A stretch of 9,519 bases of DNA from an uncultured Lachnospiraceae bacterium (lineage in GTDB: Bacteria; Bacillota; Clostridia; Lachnospirales; Lachnospiraceae). The stretch lies in the NCBI GenBank assembly GCA_902797705.1, contig CADBTX010000041.1, positions 1-9,519 of the forward strand. The letters run 5' to 3'. Below are positions 1-6,007 of the stretch, piece by piece. Within the stretch, counting starts at the first letter, position 1. Every line of letters starts with the position of its first letter. The translations under genes and the position numbers were made by a program. The notes under the pieces were generated by a model. The model was not told the origin of the DNA. It ran no database searches and saw only the letters and a list, made by a program, of their open reading frames with translations.

Positions 1-194
1 GAAAAGCCACGAAAAGGACGGGAAGAGGCCGGAAAGGCCGCAGACAAGGCGGGGAAGGGGGAAGGAAGGGGAAGGAGAGAGAAAAAGACAGGAGCGAGAA
101 AAGCCAGGAAAAGGACGAGAAGAAGCCGGAAAGGCCGCAGAAAAGGCCGGGAAGGGGGAAGGAAGGGGAAGGGGGGAGAAAAAGACAGGGACGG
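1..194. repeat. 97-bp tandem repeat, two copies, polypurine
   Basis: Two head-to-tail copies, 1-97 and 98-194, align without gaps and differ at roughly a dozen positions. Both begin GAAAAGCCA and both contain GGAAAGGCCGCAGA and GAAAAAGACAGG. A partial, degraded third copy (GAAGGAAGGGGA, from 195) runs into A/G-rich sequence up to 228. The + strand has no T at all from 1 to 228. The period is not a multiple of three, so the copies encode different peptides in any one frame, which argues against a protein repeat. The array may continue to the left of the window. Function is unknown. Confidence 0.9.
149..176 (+). other. Potential G-quadruplex motif
   Basis: Four G-runs lie at 149-151, 154-158, 165-168 and 171-176, separated by loops of 2, 6 and 2 nt. 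This satisfies the usual G3+N1-7 pattern. The matching part of the first repeat copy (51-75) has only three runs of three or more, because its last run is GG. The motif lies about 65 bp upstream of the rpsF -35 box on the non-template strand. Whether it folds in the cell is unknown. Confidence 0.5.
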
Positions 195-241
195 GAAGGA
201 AGGGGAGAGAAAAAAGGAGAAAAAAGGATATTAAGTTTTTC

Positions 242-270
242 TTGACTTACAGCTTGAATTCATATAGAAT
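242..270 (+). promoter_or_regulatory. Sigma-A promoter for rpsF-ssb-rpsR
   Basis: The -35 box is TTGACT (242-247, 5 of 6 consensus bases). A 17-bp spacer leads to the -10 box TAGAAT (265-270, 5 of 6). Transcription should start near 277, giving a leader of about 57 nt before the rpsF ATG. This is the best sigma-A promoter in the window and directly follows the T-free tract. Confidence 0.75.
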
Positions 271-292
271 AGCAACTCGTGATATATCCCTT

Positions 293-311
293 GCTCGTGG
301 GAAACACGGGC
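293..311 (+). promoter_or_regulatory. Leader hairpin of rpsF mRNA
   Basis: GCTCGTG (293-299) can pair with CACGGGC (305-311), giving seven pairs including one G-U and a 5-nt GGAAA loop. It lies between the predicted transcription start and the AGGAGG ribosome binding site (323-328). Some bacteria autoregulate rpsF through an S6:S18-binding leader RNA. The bulged CCG element reported for those leaders is not evident here, so that role is only a possibility. Confidence 0.4.
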
Positions 312-333
312 CAAAGTCCAAAAGGAGGAAAAA

Positions 334-714
334 ATGAATAAGTACGAAATGGCCGTTGTGATAAACGGCAAACTTGAAGAGGACGCAAAAAATGCGGTTC
401 TCGACAAGGTCAAGGCGCTTATCGAGCGTTTTGAAGGCACGATCAAAAATGTGGATGAGTGGGGCAAAAAGAAGTACGCCTACGAAATCCAGAAGTCTAA
501 AGAGGGTTACTATAACTTCATCAAATTCGAAGCAGAGTCCACAGCTCCTGCTGAGATCGAACACAGAATGCGTATTATGGATGGAGTCGTAAGGTACCTT
601 ATCGTCACAGATGATCTTCCCGAGAATACAGGAATAAAGAAGGAAGAAGCTGATGCTTCAGAGGCTGCTGCAGAGGAAACTGCTGCTGAGGAGCCTGCGA
701 CAGAGGAAGCTTAA
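334..714 (+). CDS. rpsF: 30S ribosomal protein S6
   Basis: Ribosomal protein S6 binds 16S rRNA in the platform of the small subunit as a heterodimer with S18, whose gene lies two genes downstream. The 126-aa product has the S6 ferredoxin-like fold from residue 1 to about 97: the opening MNKYEMAVVI, the central WGKKKYAYEIQK segment and the FKFEAES and YLIVTDD strands. After about residue 98 there is a low-complexity Ala/Glu tail, making the protein longer than the usual 95-100 residues; acidic tails are common in Firmicutes S6. The start is firm: AGGAGG at 323-328 sits 5 nt from the ATG. It is the first gene of rpsF-ssb-rpsR and is read from the promoter at 242-270. Confidence 0.97.
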   Translation: MNKYEMAVVINGKLEEDAKNAVLDKVKALIERFEGTIKNVDEWGKKKYAYEIQKSKEGYYNFIKFEAESTAPAEIEHRMRIMDGVVRYLIVTDDLPENTGIKKEEADASEAAAEETAAEEPATEEA

Positions 715-753
715 GGAACTTTTGGCTTCATTAAATAGAAAGTGAGGCAAAGA

Positions 754-1224
754 ATGAATGTAGTTTGTTTAGTGGGGCGCCTTACAAGAGATCCTGATAT
801 CCGTCAGTCACAGGGAGAGAATCCCACAGTGGTCGCGCGGTATACACTGGCGGTGGACAGGCGGTTCGCAAGGAACGGAAATGCCAATGAAACAGCAGAT
901 TTCATCAGCATGGTTTCCTTCGGAAAGACAGCCGAGTTCATCGAGAAATATGTACACAAGGGCACAAAGCTCTGCGTCAGGGGACGTATCCAGACCGGAA
1001 GTTACACAAATAAGGACGGTCAGAAGGTATATACCACGGATGTGGTAGGCGAGGATGTGGAATTCGCCGAGAGCAAGAAGGCCGCAGAAGGCTACGACGG
1101 CGGTTCATCCTACGGCGGGAGCAGCGGAGGAAGCACCTCCGGAAGCAGCGCCGGAAACGACAGCGTGGACGACGGCTTCATCAATGTGCCGGATGGGATC
1201 AACGAGGAGCTTCCGTTTGCCTGA
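754..1224 (+). CDS. ssb: Single-stranded DNA-binding protein
   Basis: SSB coats single-stranded DNA during replication, repair and recombination and recruits partner proteins through its C-terminal tip. I place the start at ATG 754 (156 aa), not the in-frame GTG at 742. GAGG at 744-747 then lies 6 nt upstream, and the protein opens MNVVCLVGRLTRDPDIR as the family does. Residues 1 to about 105 form the OB fold, including VARYTLAVDR, the ISMVSFGKTAEFIEKYVHKG stretch and VRGRIQTGSY. A flexible Gly/Ser linker (about 115-137) and a short acidic stretch follow. The tip reads EELPFA rather than the usual DDDIPF, so one residue follows the Phe. It sits between rpsF and rpsR, 39 nt after the rpsF stop, as in most Firmicutes. 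Confidence 0.96.
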   Translation: MNVVCLVGRLTRDPDIRQSQGENPTVVARYTLAVDRRFARNGNANETADFISMVSFGKTAEFIEKYVHKGTKLCVRGRIQTGSYTNKDGQKVYTTDVVGEDVEFAESKKAAEGYDGGSSYGGSSGGSTSGSSAGNDSVDDGFINVPDGINEELPFA

Positions 1225-1237
1225 TTAAACGGATGAT

Positions 1238-1283
1238 GTGCCGGGAGGCCCGGTTTATCGGAGGGCACCTGCGGTTAGGCAGG
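1238..1283 (+). promoter_or_regulatory. Structured RNA segment between ssb and rpsR
   Basis: The 107-nt gap between ssb and rpsR contains several inverted repeats. GTGCC (1238-1242) can pair with GGCAC (1264-1268). Inside it, CCGGG (1241-1245) pairs with CCCGG (1249-1253). Next to it, CCTGC (1268-1272) pairs with GCAGG (1279-1283) around a 6-nt loop. The first two share two bases, so not all can form at once. No U-tract follows, so this is not a clear terminator. It may be a processing site or a regulatory element for S18 translation; I cannot assign a known class. Confidence 0.4.
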
Positions 1284-1331
1284 CGACAGTTCCGGACAGA
1301 TTTTAGATTTCAATAAATAGGAGATATGATT

Positions 1332-1592
1332 ATGCCATTCAACAGAAATAATGATCGTGGAGAACACGGAAGAAGAGGAGGTATCCGCAGGAGAAGGAAG
1401 GTTTGCGTATTCTGCGGAAAGGACAGCATCATTGATTACAAGGATGCCGCAAAGTTAAAGAAGTACATCTCGGAGAGAGGAAAGATCCTTCCGAGACGTG
1501 TGACCGGCACCTGTGCAAAGCATCAGAGAGCTATCACTGTTGCTGTAAAGAGAGCAAGACACATTGCCCTTCTGCCGTATGTAGTAGAATAA
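1332..1592 (+). CDS. rpsR: 30S ribosomal protein S18, zinc-binding type
   Basis: S18 pairs with S6 on the platform of the 30S subunit. The 86-aa protein has a basic N-terminal arm (to about residue 23) and the conserved core from VCVFCGK onward, with the C-terminal [11 protein letters not shown] typical of the family. C25, C28, C61 and H64 form the CxxC...CxxxH set of zinc-type (C+) S18 proteins; many bacteria have lost these residues. I chose ATG 1332 over ATG 1326 because AGGAG at 1319-1323 is 8 nt from the former and only 2 nt from the latter. The gene ends 15 nt before the terminator stem that closes the cluster. Confidence 0.96.
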   Translation: MPFNRNNDRGEHGRRGGIRRRRKVCVFCGKDSIIDYKDAAKLKKYISERGKILPRRVTGTCAKHQRAITVAVKRARHIALLPYVVE

Positions 1593-1607
1593 GACCCTCG
1601 AGACTTC

Positions 1608-1646
1608 GGGCGGGATCCTGTTTAAGGATCCCGCCCTCTTTGCTTT
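1608..1646 (+). terminator. Intrinsic terminator after rpsR
   Basis: An 11-bp perfect GC-rich stem, GGGCGGGATCC (1608-1618) against GGATCCCGCCC (1626-1636), has a 7-nt loop and is followed by TCTTTGCTTT. It should end rpsF-ssb-rpsR transcription. Its T-tract overlaps the region where the -35 box of the pyrC promoter would lie. Confidence 0.93.
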
Positions 1647-1667
1647 AGAAGGAAAATCCGCTATAAT
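1640..1667 (+). promoter_or_regulatory. Promoter of pyrC, predicted leaderless
   Basis: A perfect TATAAT lies at 1662-1667. The -35 region is weak: TTGCTT at 1640-1645 with a 16-bp spacer matches 3 of 6, and there is no TG extension. The distance from the -10 box to the pyrC ATG is only 7 nt, so transcription would start at or next to the A of the start codon. No PyrR-type attenuator fits in this space. Confidence 0.6.
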
Positions 1668-1674
1668 CCAAGTT

Positions 1675-2949
1675 ATGAAGAATGGGATCCTGATAAAGGG
1701 CGCCCGGGTGCTTTCCCCCGGAGACGGCCCGGAAGAAGAAAAGGATATACTTATAAGAGACGGAGTCGTGGCCCGTATAGCCGGTAATATCGGGGCGGAT
1801 GAGGCTGAAGAGGTGATAGACGCCGGAGGAGCATACGCTTCTCCCGGATTCGTGGATGTTCACAGCCATTTCCGGGATCCGGGGCAGACGGAGAAGGAGG
1901 ATATCCATACCGGAGCCCTGGCCGCAGCAGCCGGAGGCTACACTACCGTTGTATGCATGGCAAATACAGTACCTGCGGTGGACAGTGTGGAAGTCCTCGG
2001 CAGTGTATATGAAAAGGCAGCGAAGGAGGATATCCGGGTGCTGCAGTGTGCAAGCGTCACTCTTGGCAGGTCGGGTAAGGAACTGACGGACTTTGAGGCT
2101 TTGAAAAAGGCAGGCGCGGCGGGCTTTACCGACGACGGCTCTCCCATCATGGACGAAGGACTTGTGAGATCCGCCATGGAGGAGGCGAAGCGCCTTGATA
2201 CCATACTTTCCTTCCACGAGGAGGATCCGGGATTTATAGGCGTCGCCGGCATCAATGAAGGACCGGTGTCAAAGGAACTGAATATCCGGGGGGCATCCAG
2301 AGAAGCGGAGATCTCCATGGTGAAACGGGATCTTGCCCTGGCACTGGAAATCGGGTGCAGGATAGACATACAGCATGTAAGCGCAAAGGAGACGGTGGAA
2401 CTTATAAGGGAGGCAAAGAAAAGAGACCGCGGAGGACTGATCCATGCGGAGGTCACTCCCAATCACTTTTCCATGACGGAGGATGCGGTACGGAAGTACG
2501 GGGCTCTGGCAAAGATCAATCCGCCCTTAAGGAGCGAAGAGGACCGGCAGGCTTTGATAGAAGGCCTTAAGGACGGTACCATTGACATCATTGCGACGGA
2601 TCACGCCCCGCATACAAAAGGGGATAAGGAAAAAGAACTGAGCCGGTGCATGAGCGGCATCATAGGGCTTGAGACCGCTTTTTCACTGGGATTAAAGAAT
2701 CTGGTGGAACCCGGGCACATCACTCTTTCGGAGCTTTTAAAGCTCATGAGCCTGAACCCGGCTGAGGCCTACGGTCTGGACGCCGGACATTTGAGAGAAG
2801 GGGGAAACGCGGACATTGTGATATTCAGGACTGACGAAGAGACTGTCTACGACCGCTTTAAGAGCCGGTCGGACAATACGCCCTTTAAGGGAATGACAGC
2901 GCCTGGAAGGATAGTCCATCTCATTGCCCGGGGAAGAAAGGTTTACTGA
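1675..2949 (+). CDS. pyrC: Dihydroorotase, class I
   Basis: PyrC interconverts N-carbamoyl-aspartate and dihydroorotate, the third step of de novo UMP synthesis, in the cytoplasm. The 424-aa length fits the Bacillus-type class I enzyme of the amidohydrolase family. Metal-site motifs appear in order: HSHFRDPG (H63, H65), FTDDGSP (D153), H181 in SFHEEDP, H234 in IQHVSAKE, and ATDHAPHTKGDK (D309). NPPLRSEED at 282-290 is the usual family segment. No ribosome binding site precedes ATG 1675. The start is kept because the residues from GILIKGARV to ILIRDGVVARI match the family's N-terminal strands and no better start follows. The stop overlaps the next gene's ATG by one base (TGATG). Confidence 0.95.
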   Translation: MKNGILIKGARVLSPGDGPEEEKDILIRDGVVARIAGNIGADEAEEVIDAGGAYASPGFVDVHSHFRDPGQTEKEDIHTGALAAAAGGYTTVVCMANTVPAVDSVEVLGSVYEKAAKEDIRVLQCASVTLGRSGKELTDFEALKKAGAAGFTDDGSPIMDEGLVRSAMEEAKRLDTILSFHEEDPGFIGVAGINEGPVSKELNIRGASREAEISMVKRDLALALEIGCRIDIQHVSAKETVELIREAKKRDRGGLIHAEVTPNHFSMTEDAVRKYGALAKINPPLRSEEDRQALIEGLKDGTIDIIATDHAPHTKGDKEKELSRCMSGIIGLETAFSLGLKNLVEPGHITLSELLKLMSLNPAEAYGLDAGHLREGGNADIVIFRTDEETVYDRFKSRSDNTPFKGMTAPGRIVHLIARGRKVY

Positions 2950-3695
2950 TGATCAGGATTTTTATCTGCATAACTTTTGTTGTGTTGTTTCTTATATTAA
3001 TGATACCGGTGGGATTTGTATTTTTCCTGATAGGGCTCTTTAACAGGCCGGCAAAGGATCAGGCGTCTATGGCACTGATCCGGACTGCCTTCAAGATCCT
3101 GCTCTTCCTTGCAGGGACCAGGCTGACCCTCATAGGCGAGGACAGGATACCGAAGGATCAGCCGGTACTCTACGTGGGAAATCACCGGAGTTACTTTGAC
3201 ATTGTGGCCACAGGCTCCAGGGTTTTCCGGCCCACAGGCTACATAGCAAAAAAAGAGCTTAAAAAGGTTCCCCTCCTCAGCTGGTGGATGAAAAATATAA
3301 GGTGCGAATTCCTGGACAGGAAGGATATCCGTCAGGGACTGCAGGTCATAATGGACTGTATAAAGCACGTTAAGGAGGAACAGATCTCCTACTTTATCTT
3401 CCCTGAGGGAACCAGGAATGACGGAGAAGAGGGAACGCTTCTCCCCTTCCATGAGGGAAGCTTAAAGATCGCGGAAAAGAGCGGCTGCCCCATTGTGCCC
3501 GTGGCCATAAGCAATACCCATGAGATACTGGAAGCACATTTCCCGCGGATAAAGTCGGTACACGCAGTTATAGAGTACTGTGAACCCATTTACACAGCAG
3601 AACTTTCAAAGGAAGAAAAGAAGGGGCTCGCAAACAGGGTCAGCGGTATGATAGCAGAAAAACTGAAGGAGCATGGGGATGGAAAGAAATATTGA
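2949..3695 (+). CDS. plsC: 1-acyl-sn-glycerol-3-phosphate acyltransferase (PlsC type)
   Basis: Members of this family transfer an acyl chain to lysophosphatidic acid, giving the phosphatidic acid used for membrane lipids. The 248-aa protein starts with a hydrophobic segment (about residues 4-32) that should anchor it in the membrane. Acyltransferase motifs follow: NHRSYFD (HX4D, H79 and D84), CEFLDRKD near 119-126, FPEGTRN at 151-157 and IVPVAISN at 182-189. The ATG shares a base with the pyrC stop, and an AAAGG ribosome binding site lies at 2937-2941. The link with pyrC looks organisational rather than metabolic. Related acyltransferases can act on other lysolipids, so substrate specificity is inferred. 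Confidence 0.87.
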   Translation: MIRIFICITFVVLFLILMIPVGFVFFLIGLFNRPAKDQASMALIRTAFKILLFLAGTRLTLIGEDRIPKDQPVLYVGNHRSYFDIVATGSRVFRPTGYIAKKELKKVPLLSWWMKNIRCEFLDRKDIRQGLQVIMDCIKHVKEEQISYFIFPEGTRNDGEEGTLLPFHEGSLKIAEKSGCPIVPVAISNTHEILEAHFPRIKSVHAVIEYCEPIYTAELSKEEKKGLANRVSGMIAEKLKEHGDGKKY

Positions 3696-5205
3696 TTATG
3701 AAGGACTTCGGAACGGCAGTGATATAAGGGGAATAGCAATGGAGAACGAAGAGGGGCCTGTCACGCTGACAGCCGATGCCGTAAGGCATCTCGCCGCCTC
3801 CTTTGTACTATGGCTCCGTGGCAGAAATAAGGATCAGAAGAAGGAACTGCGGATCGCAGTGGGCCGCGATTCCAGACTGACGGGACCGGAACTTGCAGGT
3901 GCGGCCTTTGACGGCATCTCGGCAGAGGGAGGAAAGCCTTATGATCTGGGGCTTGCCAGCACCCCGGCCATGTTCATGTCCACGGTCCTCGGGGACAGTC
4001 CCTTTGACGGGAGCATAATGATAACGGCCAGCCATCTGCCGAGCCACCGGAACGGGATGAAATTCTTTTCTCCCGACGGAGGACTTGAAAAGGAGGATAT
4101 AGGTGCCCTTACCGCGAATGCTCCGGACAGAGTGATAGAAAAGACGGGGGTACAGGCGGAAAAATCCGGATTTATGGATGAATATACCGCCTTTCTCAGA
4201 AAGAAGATCTGCGATGGAGTTAAGGCTTCCGACTATGAACATCCCCTTAAGGGCCTGCATATCATAGTGGATGCCGGAAACGGCGCAGGGGGATTCTTTG
4301 CGGACAAGGTATTGAAGGAACTGGGGGCTGACACAGAGGGGAGCCTCTTCTTAAATCCCGACGGAAGCTTCCCGAACCACATACCTAATCCGGAAAACAA
4401 GGTTGCTGCCGGTGTTATAAGGGATGCCACATTAAAGAACAAGGCAGATCTGGGTATCATTTTTGATACCGATGTGGACAGGGCAGGGGCCGTGCTCCCT
4501 GACGGACGGGAACTTACAAGGAATGACCTGATCGCCGTTCTGTCTGCCATAGTGATAAAAGAGCATCCCGGGACCACCATTGTAACGGACTCCGTCACAA
4601 GCGACGGCCTGGCGGCTTTCATTAAAGGAAAGGGCGGCAGACACAGACGCTTTAAGAGGGGCTACAGAAATGTGATAAATGAAGCCATCCGCCTGAATGG
4701 TGAAGGGGTGGAGAGCGATCTCGCCATAGAGACCAGCGGCCACGGGGCCTTAAAGGAGAATTATTTCCTGGATGACGGGGCCTACCTTATGGTAAAGCTC
4801 CTTACGGAACTGGGAAAGGGCAGCAGCATAAGGGACATGATCGCCGGATTAAAGGAGCCCGAAGAGAGCGCCGAGATAAGATTTCCGGTGACCGCTTCGG
4901 ACGTGAGCGGAAACGGGGACAGGGTATTAAAGCTCCTTACGGAAAAGGCGGAAACCGTTCCGGGCTGGAGCCTTGAAAAGGAGAATTATGAGGGAGTGAG
5001 AGTAAATACGGATGAGAGCCACGGCGACGGCTGGTTCCTGCTCCGGAAATCCCTTCACGAGCCCATAATGCCCCTCAACATCGAAAGCGGCAAAAAGGGC
5101 GGCAATGTCCTGATGGCAGAGGCGCTCCTCAATGTTCTTAAGGAGGCTTCGGGAATAGAACTGAAACCCCTGGAAGATTTTGTACAAAATCAAAAACAAT
5201 CCTGA
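3679..5205 (+). CDS. Phosphomannomutase/phosphoglucomutase, variant subfamily
   Basis: Alpha-D-phosphohexomutases move a phosphate between C1 and C6 of a hexose through a phosphoserine intermediate, feeding sugar nucleotide synthesis. I chose ATG 3679 (508 aa), since AAGGAG at 3666-3671 is 7 nt away; ATG 3673 would be too close. This start lies 17 nt inside plsC. Domain signatures in order are GSDIRGIA near the N terminus, ITASHLPSHRNGMKFF with catalytic S118, the metal loop DTDVDR (D263, D265, D267), ETSGHGALKEN (E351-H355) for sugar binding, and LLRKSLHEP (about 454-462) in the phosphate-binding domain. Several motifs differ from the common forms TASHNP, DPDADR and RxSGTEP. From memory, the same variant pattern occurs in plant chloroplast-type homologues. 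Mannose, glucose or another sugar phosphate could be the substrate. Confidence 0.85.
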   Translation: MERNIDYEGLRNGSDIRGIAMENEEGPVTLTADAVRHLAASFVLWLRGRNKDQKKELRIAVGRDSRLTGPELAGAAFDGISAEGGKPYDLGLASTPAMFMSTVLGDSPFDGSIMITASHLPSHRNGMKFFSPDGGLEKEDIGALTANAPDRVIEKTGVQAEKSGFMDEYTAFLRKKICDGVKASDYEHPLKGLHIIVDAGNGAGGFFADKVLKELGADTEGSLFLNPDGSFPNHIPNPENKVAAGVIRDATLKNKADLGIIFDTDVDRAGAVLPDGRELTRNDLIAVLSAIVIKEHPGTTIVTDSVTSDGLAAFIKGKGGRHRRFKRGYRNVINEAIRLNGEGVESDLAIETSGHGALKENYFLDDGAYLMVKLLTELGKGSSIRDMIAGLKEPEESAEIRFPVTASDVSGNGDRVLKLLTEKAETVPGWSLEKENYEGVRVNTDESHGDGWFLLRKSLHEPIMPLNIESGKKGGNVLMAEALLNVLKEASGIELKPLEDFVQNQKQS

Positions 5206-5260
5206 TTTTTAATCTCCGGCCCTTAAGGCTTTCGGGAATAATGTCGATAGGATTAATGAC

Positions 5261-5285
5261 AGCGGGATTGTCCCGTTTTGTCTTT
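5261..5285 (+). terminator. Weak intrinsic terminator after the mutase gene
   Basis: CGGGA (5263-5267) pairs with TCCCG (5271-5275) around a 3-nt loop; a G-U and an A-U pair can extend the base. TTTTGTCTTT follows directly. The stem is short, so termination may be partial. It would separate the pyrC-plsC-mutase transcript from the gene at 5381. Confidence 0.5.
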
Positions 5286-5341
5286 ATCTCATTTTGCGAT
5301 AAGGATATCGAAGTAGAAGTTACTGCAGACAGGGATGTATA

Positions 5342-5362
5342 GGGAGTTTCAGAAGGGCTCCC
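5342..5362 (+). promoter_or_regulatory. Small hairpin upstream of the 208-aa gene
   Basis: GGGAG (5342-5346) can pair with CTCCC (5358-5362) around an 11-nt loop, ending just before the ribosome binding site GAGGG (5371-5375). No U-tract follows. The rest of the 175-bp gap (5206-5380) holds the weak terminator and no convincing sigma-A promoter; TATAGG at 5338-5343 has no good -35 partner. Confidence 0.25.
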
Positions 5363-5380
5363 GGAAATGAGAGGGTAAAG

Positions 5381-6007
5381 ATGAGTGTTTCAGGACTTGG
5401 AAGTGCTGATGTAAACAGGATCTATCAGGGATACAGCGCAAATACGGCGGCTCCCGTAAACAACGAAAAGACAGAGGAAAAGAAGGCCGAAGAAGTCGGC
5501 GCTGTCTTCGAAAAATCAAACGAAAAGATAGCGGCGGCAGGAGAGCCGAAGAAGGCAGACCGTTCCGCCATCATCGAACAGATGAAGCAGGATCTGGAGC
5601 AGAGGAAGCAGGAACTCATGGATATCGTCCGGAAGACCATAACCGGACAGGGCAAGGCTTTCTCCGAGGCAACAGGCAGCGATTCCATCTGGAAATATCT
5701 CGCAAGCGGCGAGTTTACCGTTGATGAGCTTGCAAAGAAAAAGGCTCAGGAGGACATTTCCGAGGACGGATACTGGGGCGTGAAACAGACCTCAGACAGG
5801 ATCCTGGATTTTGCAAAGGCTCTTTCCGGGGACGATCCCACCAAGGCAAAGGAACTTCTGGATGCTTTCGATAAAGGTTATAAGGAAGCCACCAAGGAAT
5901 GGGGAAAAGACCTTCCGGATATCAGCAAGCAGACCTACGATGCGGTTCACCAGAAATTTGATGACTGGGCAAATTCCGTAAATGATCCGACCAAGGTGGA
6001 AGCGTGA
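5381..6007 (+). CDS. Conserved hypothetical protein coupled to pyrK
   Basis: I do not recognise a named family. The 208-aa product has no signal peptide or membrane segment. Residues 1-27 (MSVSGLGSADVNRIYQGYSA...) resemble the flexible N termini of small uncharacterised Lachnospiraceae proteins, some of which I associate from memory with motility loci. Residues 29-60 are Lys/Glu/Ala-rich. From about 62 to 85 there is a charged amphipathic helix (IIEQMKQDLEQRKQELMDIV). A compact, probably helical domain follows, with a conserved-looking core at 126-152: ISEDGYWGVKQTSDRILDFA, then GDDP. This core loosely recalls DUF5610-like domains, a tentative match from memory. GAGGG (5371-5375) supports the start. 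Its TGA overlaps the pyrK GTG by 4 nt, implying co-translation with PyrK; whether it affects pyrimidine synthesis is unknown. Confidence 0.85.
   Translation: MSVSGLGSADVNRIYQGYSANTAAPVNNEKTEEKKAEEVGAVFEKSNEKIAAAGEPKKADRSAIIEQMKQDLEQRKQELMDIVRKTITGQGKAFSEATGSDSIWKYLASGEFTVDELAKKKAQEDISEDGYWGVKQTSDRILDFAKALSGDDPTKAKELLDAFDKGYKEATKEWGKDLPDISKQTYDAVHQKFDDWANSVNDPTKVEA

Noticed and set aside
1..194. CRISPR-like array.
   Set aside because: The copies are directly adjacent with a 97-bp period and no unique spacers, so this is a simple tandem duplication.
2..337. Frame 2 is open from the left edge to a TGA overlapping the rpsF ATG, giving a possible basic 111-aa protein end.
   Set aside because: The first 228 nt cannot contain stops because they lack T, and the remaining 36 codons could be open by chance. 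The reading crosses a good promoter and a Shine-Dalgarno site, and the 97-bp period shifts frame between copies.
742..753. GTG start for ssb four codons upstream.
   Set aside because: The GAGG that would serve as ribosome binding site lies inside this extension, and family members begin with the sequence at ATG 754.
5206..5380. A PyrR-binding attenuator before the pyrK-pyrD run.
   Set aside because: I could not find the conserved PyrR RNA element or an antiterminator/terminator pair; only a weak terminator and a small hairpin are present.
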